Virus record (IMG/VR): IMGVR_UViG_3300025325_000035
Span: 1-51,564 of that record
Direction: 5' to 3' (one strand)
DNA: 51,564 bases
DNA from: a virus
Shown here: positions 1-9,900 of the stretch, one piece after another
Position numbering within the stretch: position 1 is the stretch's first letter
How the letters are laid out: every line of letters starts with the position of its first letter
The notes under the pieces: generated by a model
The model's database searches: none
Told to the model about the DNA's origin: nothing
The model's input: only the letters and a program-made list of their open reading frames with translations
Program-made: the position numbers and the translations under genes

Positions 1-1947
1 GGTGAACTGCGCATTCAGCGTCCCGGAGTCAATGCTTAGTGCCAACGTATTAGCTGCGCGGATCGCTACTCCACCGTCAGAATCAATATTTAACTGCAAC
101 CCGCTCGGCAACAATTGCTCCAGTTCGATGAACGCACGCTCCGTCCCGGCCTGCAACAACTGGATTTTTGCCTCGCCATCGTTGGCCTCATCTACCGCTA
201 GATTTCTCATCACCGTCAACGGCCCAGTCGGGCCAGTATGCTCAGATATCAGGAGCGTATCTAACCCAGAGGTCGGCGTGTCGAAGACACGTATATTCGG
301 GTTAGTCTGCGTGGCGTCAAACACGAACGCAGAATTGGCTGCATAAATGCGGTTAGAGATGTAATCCGCCGCAATACCAGAAGTGCTCGCGGCCGTGCCC
401 CAATCGAAAGCGTAGACAACCCCTGCACCCACCGTGCCGTAAAAACTATTGCCGATGAAACTCAGATCATCCGTGAATGTTGCCGTGCCAGCCGTCTCGC
501 CGTTGCCGGTAATATAAAACCCAGCTAGCGTCGATGGTGCGTTCAGTATCGTCATCACATTTCCAACGAAACTTAGCCGATGTCCAAAACCGATTCGTAC
601 CAGTACCCCGCCGAACGAGCCGGAGGTGGCAGCATCCTGAAAAAACACATTGCCGTTGAAAGCCACCCCATAACAGATATTGTTTACATCCGGCGCGTCG
701 TGCCCGATGGTCACCGGCGGATAGCCATGTGCGTTACGAAAGGTATTTCCGCTCGCCGTGATCGTGTGGCATGCAGCCCCGCTATCCGTGGCGATCTCCA
801 GTGCGCCGTCGTAGGGATTGATGAAGACGTTGTTTGATACGGTGTGATTGCTGCCGCGCACGATGATCATGGCACCGCGCTGTGTCCCGTCGGTCACGGT
901 CTGGCGATGGTTCCGGCTGATGTTCCCGGTCACTGAGCAGCCAACGCTACCGGTCACGTAGATATCGTGGCGCTGACCCAGATTGATATCGTTCCCATTT
1001 ACAACGCAGCCCGTATTGTTGGACACCACAATCCCGTAACCCTGTCCGCTCAATGTGCCGACGATGGTATCCAGGCTATTCCGCTCGATCCGGGTCCCGA
1101 TAATCGAGCCAGTGAAATGCTCGATGTAAATCCCCCGTATCACCGACTCGATACGGTTGCCGATGATTTGCGCATTGCTGAGTGTGATGACCGCAGAAGT
1201 GTCTGTGCCGATTCCGGTCTGCCCATCGCCTACCGAGCCAGTCCCGACAATCTTCAGGTCCTCGACACGCACATCATCCAGCGTCGCCTCCTCTAGCCGT
1301 ACCCCGAACGTGCATACCGGATTTAGCGTGATCTGGTTGCCCGGCGTCCCGCGCACATAGACACTGGAGGCATTGATGTTAAACGCAGGCCCGGTAGCCG
1401 CGCAGGTGATTTGAGTCGAGCGAATGTCTAGCAACCCCGGAGAGTTCAACTCCACCGTGGCGTAAAGCGTAGCCGCACCCGCCGCTGTTTCCACCACTCC
1501 GCCCGCGGCCGGCAGGTCGCTCCACGCCTCCTGGATGCCCGCCGTGGCGCTCTGAATCGACCATGCCCCGCTATGCGAGTTGGCCGGCGTAAACTGGATG
1601 GTGCCCGTCGCGCCGTTCCCGGCACACGTTCCGCCGGTAATCAGAACCGCCTCCGCGCCGCCGGTGCCGCCGGAGATGTAGAGATAGTGATTCGCGTCGG
1701 TGCCGCTGACTCCCAGCGGGCAGCCGCCCATCGACGCAGTGAAAGTAATTGTCGCTGGTACTGCCGTTGTCAGTGTCCCGCCGGGGAATTTCCGTGGGAA
1801 ATTAAATGTCGCCGCTTGCCGCACTCCATTGTCCCGATAGGCTGCCAGATTCTGAAACGTCGCCGATGTCTGCCCCCAGCCGGCCGTAGCAACTAACAGA
1901 ATTGCCAGCAGCGCTATAAAACGACTGGCTGATGTATGGGTCGCCAT
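1..1947 (-). CDS. Beta-helix tailspike-like protein, 3' end beyond window
   Basis: The frame is open from ATG 1947 to the window edge (649 codons, no stop). A GGAGG site lies just upstream, and the first 34 bases overlap the end of the tail hub gene. Residues 8-25 form a hydrophobic stretch followed by AGWGQ, which looks like a cleavable signal peptide. From about residue 190 the sequence has short repeating N- and G-rich rungs (IIGNRIES, ITGNISRN, TVSNNVFINP, FVGNVMT), as in right-handed parallel beta-helix (pectate-lyase-like) proteins. Position after the hub gene suggests a receptor-binding or polysaccharide-degrading tailspike. No catalytic residues can be named. A secreted beta-helix protein is the alternative because of the signal-like N-terminus. 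Confidence 0.75.
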   Translation of the reverse strand, partial: MATHTSASRFIALLAILLVATAGWGQTSATFQNLAAYRDNGVRQAATFNFPRKFPGGTLTTAVPATITFTASMGGCPLGVSGTDANHYLYISGGTGGAEAVLITGGTCAGNGATGTIQFTPANSHSGAWSIQSATAGIQEAWSDLPAAGGVVETAAGAATLYATVELNSPGLLDIRSTQITCAATGPAFNINASSVYVRGTPGNQITLNPVCTFGVRLEEATLDDVRVEDLKIVGTGSVGDGQTGIGTDTSAVITLSNAQIIGNRIESVIRGIYIEHFTGSIIGTRIERNSLDTIVGTLSGQGYGIVVSNNTGCVVNGNDINLGQRHDIYVTGSVGCSVTGNISRNHRQTVTDGTQRGAMIIVRGSNHTVSNNVFINPYDGALEIATDSGAACHTITASGNTFRNAHGYPPVTIGHDAPDVNNICYGVAFNGNVFFQDAATSGSFGGVLVRIGFGHRLSFVGNVMTILNAPSTLAGFYITGNGETAGTATFTDDLSFIGNSFYGTVGAGVVYAFDWGTAASTSGIAADYISNRIYAANSAFVFDATQTNPNIRVFDTPTSGLDTLLISEHTGPTGPLTVMRNLAVDEANDGEAKIQLLQAGTERAFIELEQLLPSGLQLNIDSDGGVAIRAANTLALSIDSGTLNAQFT

Positions 1948-4900
1948 TCTCCCCCCCTCCATTTGAGTAAAACACCAGTTACTGCGCCGGGATCAAGGCC
2001 GATGGGTTGCGTGCCTAATCCGCGAATCGTTGGCGGCCAGTTGAATAGCCAGCCGCCGGTTCCATCCTGTTTAATTTGCAAAGAAATGGTTTCCCCGTCA
2101 GTGATCGCTCCAGAGCTTTTTACTATGGATGAACTCTCGACATTCCCGGTAAGAACCACCTCGAAATCATTTCCGTCATCTAATTCAAATTCAATCGTGG
2201 TTGAGAATGGAACGTCAAATGACGTGAATTGCAACGCTCCACCGACGCCGCCGGTCTCCAGGTCCACCAGGTTGCCGCCCGGCTGAACGACGGAGAGATG
2301 ATTATTCGCCGGGTCCCGAGCTAGATAGCTCAGTGGCTCATCGTCTTCCACCTGCGTTCCATATAGATAAATCTCACGGTAGGGATTGTCGGACAGTTCG
2401 ATCGGCTCGGCGCCACCCATGCTGATCGTGTATGCCTCTACGAGCCATTGTTCACCGGCGAGGTTTGCGGCGTTGATCCGCATGAACATGAATGAGCCTG
2501 GGAATACCACGGCAAATTCTTCTGTGATCGATTCCAGCACATGAAACGACTCGTGAACGATAAAGATTGATGTGGTATCAAACGGATTATCGTCTCCCTC
2601 CAGGTAAATCCTGTTGCTCGCAATAAGATTCCCGATAATCAATCGCCTCTCGCCCTTGCCTGTGCCGGAGATGCCGCGCACCACCAGCCCCTTGAGCGAA
2701 TCATCGCCTCCCTCACCGAGCCCCTGGCCACCTTCCCCGGAGGCGGAATCCTCCAGGTAGTGCCCCGTGGCATCCACTCCCACGGCAGTCGCTTTGGCGC
2801 GGATCACCACAACGGTCCCCAATCCGATAGGGGGAAATGTACTGCCAGGGTCGATCTGTCCCACAGCCAGTGTCAGCGTGTCGCCGTCATTCGAGTCGAT
2901 TAAGAAATCAGCAATCGGCATCGACTCGCCGTCTTCATCCAACTCCAGCCCGGTATCCCGCATTCCGATTACGCTGACATACCGGCCGGCAAGAACATTC
3001 GTCGTAAATGGCGGATCAACTGCCAGCGTGATGCTTGTTGATGTGGTCGATACAACCTCTCCGCCCCATATCCCGGCATGAATTAACCGCTTCAGTCGAA
3101 CCGCAATCTTGCGCACCCATTGATCGGGCCCGCCGGTGTATCTCTCGAAATAGCCAGATGGAAATCCCGCCGGAAAATCTATCCCCAGGAACGTAATTGT
3201 GTCCGGGCGGGCAGACGTTCCGGTCACCGTTACTGCCGTTCCGAGCGTTCCCAGGTACTGCGCCCCCGTTTGATAGGTCAATACATCCGGCGATTCCCCA
3301 AACAGCAGGATCCAGCCCGGCGTTGTCGGATCCCAATTTAATCCGGCAAGCGTGACTGTGTTGGTATTTGTGCCCGCCGGCACATCAACCGTGGCGATAT
3401 CCGATCCGAGCGTATGCCGGCCGGCAATCACGCCGCCCGTGATATCGTCAATCGCCACAGCCCGGAGATAGTATCTTTTCCCGCCAGCCAGAAACCCTCC
3501 GGTGCTGGCCGTTGTCGCAACGATTGAAGCTCGCGGCCTCCGAATGAGCGTGGAAATCTGATTGACGGGCAATGCGCCGCCTACCATGACTTGCACCACC
3601 GAAGTACCTTCTGCGGCTCGCTGCTCCGTCTGTGCGATTCCAAAGGTATATTCAGCCGGTGGAATCATCCGGGCCGCGCTGGACGAAAACCCGTGAGCCA
3701 TCGCGGGACACCACGGCAGGGGCCGTGTCTTGGTATCAATCTCAACCGGCACCTTATCCGGCAGAACGTCCTCGGGCTTCGGCGCAATCACGTAGTCGTA
3801 CATCGAATCCGTGGTTGTTCGCCCGGTAATGTCAATCGAATAATCCGGATTGAGACGCCATCCGGTGACGCGAAACTCGCCGGCCCCGCCCGGCATGTCC
3901 GGGTGCGTCATCGAGCAGACCATGCCCGGCTCTACCCCGACACCCAAAACCGTGGTCTTGAATTGCACCTCGCGCGCCGCGAGTTGCTCGGTCAGATCGG
4001 CGCCGCCCAACTCCTCGCGCAGCCGCGTAATCAGGAACCGGTGCGCGTGCGATTTCCGGTAGCACCCCAGCAAGTGCATCTCGTTGTGATGGTAAATCGG
4101 CTCCAAGCCGCCGGAAATCAGAAGCGCGTTGTCTTCGCCATAGAATGTTGCGGCATCTTCCTGGAAGCCGTCTTGGGCGCCGGGCTGCGTCTCCCCCTTT
4201 TCTTCATTCGAGTAACTTACCGTCAGATGATTGAACGCAGGCTGCGGCAGGTTCAGATCCAGGCTGTTCCAGACGATATTTCCCTCGGTAAACGCCTCCG
4301 CGACAGACGAGTTGCTGCGGATGCCCAGGCGCAACTTGCCGAACGCGAAACTGTAATACCCCAAACTCGGCGTCAGTATTTCCTGTAGCCAACTGCGCAG
4401 CGGCTTCTGTTCTGCGATGTATCCACGGAACTTGAATTGCGTCTCAGTGCCGGACCCCACCAGCTTATCGACCGTGTCGTCGGCAATGGCGGCCGCAGCC
4501 ACCGCCGCGGCCACATCAAAATACTGTTCCGCCGTCGCCGCCGAAGCGAATTGCATTCCCTTCGCCCGCAGGAATGCATTCACCGCAATCCACACCGGAT
4601 TCGTCAGCGTCTGCTGACTTCTTGATCCGGCGCCTGTCCACACCCAGCCCTGCAAGCCGCCGGAAACTATCGCCACCAGTTCGTGCTGTTCTGGCCGCGA
4701 AAGTTGGATGCCCTTTTCGTCTTTCCGTAGCAGTTCAATGAACGCAACCCCGGCGGCGAAATTGCGCTTGTACCATAGATTCCCGGCGGTATCCTGCTCC
4801 TGCCGCCAAGCCGGCAGATCATTGAACATCCCGGCCTGGCCCATCGATAGAAAATCTTTGGCGGCCGCCGGATCGGCCCCGGCAACTTCCCGCAGCCCAA

Positions 4901-6263
4901 TGGTGGGATGTGGCCAGCCGTGCTGGAACTGCCCATCCAGCGTATGTCCACGTCCGTAAGTCAGCGGCCCGCGCCCCACAATTCCCAAGCCGCGCAGGAA
5001 TTCCCCCTCCTCGCGGATGGCCGCCACAAGCGCGTTTACCTGCATTGCCGAATCAGTATAAATTTCCGGCAACGCTCGATTCACAATCGACTCATCTTTG
5101 ATCGAGGTCGACGTAATCCGAATATCATTTACACGGTCTTTCACCCGCACGCCTTGCGATTCGATGATCTGTGCGCCGAAAAACCGGTCCATGGTATGCG
5201 CCAGGCAGCCGTTGTCCGTCGCATACCCCTTGTCGCAACTTCCGAAGTCCGCGCTCGGGAAGTGCGTCAGATCCAGGGTGTTGGCAGTATGCCCGCCGCC
5301 GGTAATTCCAAATGGGCACCCCCCCGATGTTTGACCGTCGTTAAATTTCTTCCAGCAAGTCTGTCCCAGGTTCTGCGTCGGATACGGCAACGCCAGTTCG
5401 TAAATGCCATCCGATGCCGATAGCGTGAATTGCGGCCCGGCATCCGATTTCCACTTCGTTACCTCGCCCTTCCACAAATCTAGTTTGATCCCGCTGGTGC
5501 CCGTCGCCGGATCCACCCAAAACAGGCTGAACTCCACTCCGGCCATCCGTAAGTTGGTGTCGTTCGCCAGGGCGCGCATCACCCGATCGGCGTTTCCGAA
5601 GATGAATTCCGCGCCGTCCGCGCCTCCTCCGTGCGAGGAGATATATTGCTGAATGCCGCTCCACGACAGCAGTCGTGCCTGGTAGAGTTGCCCGCCCACC
5701 GTGCATCTCCGGTCGGAAACGTACACCGCCGGATAGCCGCTTGCCCGAGGCTGCAATTTAACGAGCGGAATCACGGTCTGCGTCTGCGACAGCAGTCCCG
5801 CTTCGAGTGTGGCGTTCGGGAACCGCTCCAGTGTTGCACTTACGGTGTAACTCGGCCCGGTGGTCGGCACCTCGACCAGATTGACCCCAACCGTCGAGAT
5901 GGCGTCAGAAAGATGCTGCCAACTCAGCGGCTCGTTCTCGAAGCGGACCGTGAACGCAGTGGTGCCCTGCCCGTTATCGTTCGGGGCGTTGTACGTGAAT
6001 GAGCCGTATCCGCCCTGGCGTCCCTCCCAGAAGTCTCGCAGATCCTCGCGGTCAGTCTCATTCAGCGCCGCGCGAATCACGCGGAACACCCGCCGCCCCG
6101 TTCCCAGATAAAACCGCTGCTCGATCTTGGCGTTGGCCGAGCCGAACGGATGCACCGCGACTTCCGGCGCCTCGATCCTCGAGTGCCCGTAATCCGACAC
6201 AATGGGGAAGACGCCCGAAGGCGTGATTTCGGGAACCTGGATGTTGCCTATGAAATCTGGCAT
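1914..6263 (-). CDS. Tail hub / tip protein (DUF2460-, DUF2163- and phage-tail_3-like parts)
   Basis: This is a 1449-residue protein. Residues 1-130 resemble DUF2460-type tail proteins (RRVFRVIRAALNETDREDL, then FWEGRQGGYGSF). Residues 165-360 resemble the DUF2163/BR0599 family, with a conserved Cys set (TCWKKF, GCPFG, FGSCDKG, GCLAH). In gene transfer agents and many siphophages these occur as separate adjacent proteins, so this may be a natural fusion. The middle (to about 830) is like host-specificity/hub proteins, and the C-terminal part is beta-rich with a final domain that may hold the tailspike. It follows the adaptor gene and overlaps the tailspike start. Expected at the tail tip; the assignment to hub is strong, the domain limits are approximate. 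Confidence 0.8.
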   Translation of the reverse strand: MPDFIGNIQVPEITPSGVFPIVSDYGHSRIEAPEVAVHPFGSANAKIEQRFYLGTGRRVFRVIRAALNETDREDLRDFWEGRQGGYGSFTYNAPNDNGQGTTAFTVRFENEPLSWQHLSDAISTVGVNLVEVPTTGPSYTVSATLERFPNATLEAGLLSQTQTVIPLVKLQPRASGYPAVYVSDRRCTVGGQLYQARLLSWSGIQQYISSHGGGADGAEFIFGNADRVMRALANDTNLRMAGVEFSLFWVDPATGTSGIKLDLWKGEVTKWKSDAGPQFTLSASDGIYELALPYPTQNLGQTCWKKFNDGQTSGGCPFGITGGGHTANTLDLTHFPSADFGSCDKGYATDNGCLAHTMDRFFGAQIIESQGVRVKDRVNDIRITSTSIKDESIVNRALPEIYTDSAMQVNALVAAIREEGEFLRGLGIVGRGPLTYGRGHTLDGQFQHGWPHPTIGLREVAGADPAAAKDFLSMGQAGMFNDLPAWRQEQDTAGNLWYKRNFAAGVAFIELLRKDEKGIQLSRPEQHELVAIVSGGLQGWVWTGAGSRSQQTLTNPVWIAVNAFLRAKGMQFASAATAEQYFDVAAAVAAAAIADDTVDKLVGSGTETQFKFRGYIAEQKPLRSWLQEILTPSLGYYSFAFGKLRLGIRSNSSVAEAFTEGNIVWNSLDLNLPQPAFNHLTVSYSNEEKGETQPGAQDGFQEDAATFYGEDNALLISGGLEPIYHHNEMHLLGCYRKSHAHRFLITRLREELGGADLTEQLAAREVQFKTTVLGVGVEPGMVCSMTHPDMPGGAGEFRVTGWRLNPDYSIDITGRTTTDSMYDYVIAPKPEDVLPDKVPVEIDTKTRPLPWCPAMAHGFSSSAARMIPPAEYTFGIAQTEQRAAEGTSVVQVMVGGALPVNQISTLIRRPRASIVATTASTGGFLAGGKRYYLRAVAIDDITGGVIAGRHTLGSDIATVDVPAGTNTNTVTLAGLNWDPTTPGWILLFGESPDVLTYQTGAQYLGTLGTAVTVTGTSARPDTITFLGIDFPAGFPSGYFERYTGGPDQWVRKIAVRLKRLIHAGIWGGEVVSTTSTSITLAVDPPFTTNVLAGRYVSVIGMRDTGLELDEDGESMPIADFLIDSNDGDTLTLAVGQIDPGSTFPPIGLGTVVVIRAKATAVGVDATGHYLEDSASGEGGQGLGEGGDDSLKGLVVRGISGTGKGERRLIIGNLIASNRIYLEGDDNPFDTTSIFIVHESFHVLESITEEFAVVFPGSFMFMRINAANLAGEQWLVEAYTISMGGAEPIELSDNPYREIYLYGTQVEDDEPLSYLARDPANNHLSVVQPGGNLVDLETGGVGGALQFTSFDVPFSTTIEFELDDGNDFEVVLTGNVESSSIVKSSGAITDGETISLQIKQDGTGGWLFNWPPTIRGLGTQPIGLDPGAVTGVLLKWRGGEWRPIHQPVVL

Positions 6264-6383
6264 AAACTCACTTCTTCATGGAGTGCCGGAATTCGCAGCG
6301 GTCGGGATGGCACCCGAAAATCAGCGGATGCAGGACGTAATGCGTGAAGGCATGCAGCAGGCGGAAACACGGCAGGCGGCGGA

Positions 6384-6944
6384 TTATTGAGCCACCACGG
6401 GCACTGCGACGGCGCAGTACAGTTCCTGCCCGGCCGATGTTGTGATGTAGTTCAGGCATGTGTAGGTGGTTCCCAGTGTTCCGCCGCGGATGCGCGCCAC
6501 GGTCTTGGCCGCGGTGAAGAGTTCCGTCACGAGCGTCAGTCCCGTGGGAATCGTCCACTCGCTGGCGGTGATCGTCTCACCGGAGGCGAACTGCTGCGCG
6601 CGATTCCAAAAAACCGTCAGGTCTTTGTCGGTGTCGGGGTCCTTCTCCCGCGTGATCGATAATTCCCTCACGACCACATGGATCGTGAAGTCGCGCGTTT
6701 GGCCGTCGCTGCGCGTAACATGGTTCGTAACCGTGTACCACTGGCCCAGCGTGCCGCCGCTCAACCGCACGGATGTGGTCGTGCCGGTAAAGCCATTCCC
6801 GGCCGCCGTCAATCCAGCCGACGCCGCCCATGAGCTGGCCGTGATCGTTACCCCGGCCGGCAACTCCCCACTTGCCGCCCAGTCGAAATCGAAGTCCTGC
6901 ACCGAGGCTGCGAAATACTTTTTACGGATGATCTGTTCGGCCAA
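6384..6944 (-). CDS. Fibre-tail adaptor-like protein with two beta repeats
   Basis: I place the start at TTG 6944 (186 residues) because GGAGG lies 6 bases upstream. An in-frame ATG at 7004 would overlap the preceding gene by 59 bases and has no ribosome site. Two homologous blocks of about 70 residues carry the pattern GxTITASxW, GLT, FT, SGGTLG and YTVTN..T..GQ, typical of small proteins often annotated as phage fibre-tail adaptors. The protein lies between the repeat-rich fibre and the hub, which fits a linking role. About 120 bases between this gene and the hub hold no convincing gene. Confidence 0.75.
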   Translation of the reverse strand: MAEQIIRKKYFAASVQDFDFDWAASGELPAGVTITASSWAASAGLTAAGNGFTGTTTSVRLSGGTLGQWYTVTNHVTRSDGQTRDFTIHVVVRELSITREKDPDTDKDLTVFWNRAQQFASGETITASEWTIPTGLTLVTELFTAAKTVARIRGGTLGTTYTCLNYITTSAGQELYCAVAVPVVAQ

Positions 6945-6945
6945 A

Positions 6946-9900
6946 TTAATCCTCCGTGCCGACTTCCACTTCGCGGCCCAGCGGCGGCAGCACCATGTCC
7001 CCATCCAGCCGCGGCACCTGGATGTGGCGCCCCAGCGGCGGCAGAATAATCGCTCGATAGGGATTTGCTGTGAAGATGTGAAACACCGCGCTCTGCCCGC
7101 TCATCGTGAACGTGCCACTCTCGGCAATCATCGGATAGCCGTGGATCAATCCGACATCCTGACCGGTAAATAGGAATGCGCCCAATTCCGCATCCAGAAC
7201 ATTAGCTCCAGCCGGGGTGTAAATCAGTCCGGCATCCTGGCCGGTGAAAACATACACACCACCGGCGGCGGCGATCAGCCGCGCGATCCGTAGCCCCGCA
7301 TCCTCGCCGGTAAACAGGAACGCGCCAATTTCGGCAGCCAACCTTCGGAGCGCAATCAACCCGGCATCTTGTCCCGAGAAGCTGAATGAGCCCGGATCGG
7401 CGGCCATTTTCCTGGAGGCCGCCAATCCGGCATCTTGGCCAACAAACGAAAACACTCCAGAAGATGCCGGAATAATCAAACCGGAGCGCAATGTTGCCGC
7501 TTGTCCTGAAAACGAGAAGCTACCAGCATCGGCGGAGATCCTTCGTAACGCAATGAGTGCTGCATCCTGCCCTGAAAAGATAAATGTGCCCGCAGCCGCC
7601 GCCATCTTCCGAGCCGCCGTCAGCCCGGCCTCCTGGCCCGTGAAAATATAGCTTCCCTGCTCGGCTGAAAGGATGCGTGCGGCCAGCAGCTCGGCGGCCT
7701 GGCCAGACAGTGCAAACGAACCGCTGGCCGCCGGAATCCGCCAGGAGTGTTGCAATCCCGCGTCCTGTCCCGTGAACGTGAATGCGCCGAGGTTCGCGGC
7801 CATGATTCTCGCGGCCCGCAAACTAGCCGCGCTTCCCGTAAACACGAATGCCCCGGACTCCGCCGACATGGTCGGATTGCCGGCGCCGACCAACAAGTCA
7901 ACGTCCTGCCCGGTAAAGATGAATGCTCCCAAGCCCGCTGCGAGCACCCGGGTATGGAACAGCCCGGCGGTCTGTCCGGTATATAGAAAAGTTCCGGTGG
8001 CGGCCGCAAGTTTCCGGGCGGCTCGCAATCCGGCGGCTTGGCCGGTGAACGTAAAGGCGCCCGCATCGGACGCCAGAATCAATCCACGCTTCAATCCAGC
8101 GGCTTGACCGGTGAGCAGATACGCTGCGGCCTCGGCGGCCAGAATTCGCGCCGCACGCAACTCCGCTGCCTGTCCGGTGAATACGAATGCACCGGCACCG
8201 GCAGCCAGCGAACGTCCGTAAATCAGTGCGGCAGTCTGTCCGGAGAACAGGAATGTCCCGGACTCCGCCGTGAGTGGCACATCGCGCAACAGGCTTGCCG
8301 CCTGGCCGGTGAATGTGTAGACGCCGGAGTCGACGGAAATAATCTGATCGTGGACCAGTCCGGCAGCCTGCCCTGAAAACACAATCGCTCCAGGGTCAGC
8401 CGCTAAACTGTATCCACGAAGCAGATTCGAGTCCTGGCCGGTAAAAACATACTCGCCGCCATTGGCCGACACATTGCGGTCTGCCTTCAGCCCCGCCGCT
8501 TGACCCGTGAAGGTGAACCCGCCGCTTTCGGAAGACAGTTTTCGGTCGGCCAGAAGCGAGGCTGCTTGGCCTGAGAATGCAAACGTCCCGGATTCGGATG
8601 CCAGCAGGCGGTCGTGCGCCAGCGTGGCCGCCTGCCCGGAGAACGTGAATGCCCCCGAGTTGGCCACCACCTTGCGGTCGGCTGGAAGGGCCGCGGCTTG
8701 ACCAGTAAACGCAAAACTGCCGGAATCCGCCGGCATCGGCACATTGCGAATCAGCGCGGCAGTCTGTCCAGTGAAGGCAAAACCACCGCTTTCGGCCGCG
8801 ACATTTCTGTCCGCTGCCAATGTCGCAGCTTGACCCGTGAACGTGAACGCCCCCGTTGCCGCCGGAACCTTCCAGGATTTCAAAACCCCTGCGGCTTGGC
8901 CCGTGAATGTGAACCCGCCCGAGAGTGCGGCCACATTGCGGTCTGCCTTTAGGCCCGCTGCAATACCGCTAAACGCGAATGCCCCGCTGGCTGCATCGAT
9001 GGTTTCATTCCCGCCGACGCCAACCAGGAACGTGCGGGCCGTTGTCCAATCGCTCCAGGTTGCACCGCCGTTCGGGTCGAGTGCTCGCGCCCGCCAGTAC
9101 CAGGTGCCGTCGCCTAGTTCATCCCCGGCCTGCACCGTGAACGATGCCAAGTCGCCGGAATCGAATGGGTCGGTGTCGCCGCCATCGGTGGTGTTGGCGA
9201 AGCCGGAGTCGGTGCCGGATAGCTTGTTCAAGAGTGGACGATCTACCTCAATGTAAAAAATCTGATCGGTAGCTATAGCGTTACTCCAAACGCCTGCAAA
9301 ATTTTTTCTTGAACTCACCCCTCCATGTGAAGGACTGGAATTATCTGCGCCCACTTGCACATTTGTAGCCCCGGAAACGGCGGCCTCAATCGTAACCACA
9401 TAGTTCTCATAAGGTACGAGTGAAATTTGATCCACCCCAGAGAAAGTAAAAGTGATAAGCTGAAACGATCCAGTCAATGTGGAAACGTTAAAGCCAGCAG
9501 ATGTTGCAAGTGCCAATCCGGTTGGAAGGCTAGTAGACCCATACGTTCCGCTATGGGCATAGATTTTCGCAAACGCTGTTCCTGTTGGGCTACCACTTTT
9601 CAATAAGTACCATTTGACACTTTTGAGCTTTCCGCCCCCAGAAGTAAAAGATTGCCCCTGCCCAGAATTGCCGCCGTCTGCTATGGTATCGAAAGTGCTA
9701 TGGTTCGCCTCAACATAACTGTCATCTACTACCGTCCCGCCGGAGTCGAACGTTGCCACCGTGTCAACCTGCACGTTGTACCGCACGTCATCGGCGTTGC
9801 CATCCGTCCCGGTGAACTCCAGAGTGGGCGTCGTATCGCTGCCGAAGTCAGTCGCGTCGGCGGTGTTCAGCGCGATGGTGGGTGTAAGGTCATTCCACCA

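Noticed and set aside
6268-6558. A minus-strand frame ending just before the hub gene start
   Set aside because: It mostly overlaps the adaptor gene in another frame. The last 37 codons (LLHAFTHYVLHPLIF) look slightly coding but have no start codon with a ribosome site.
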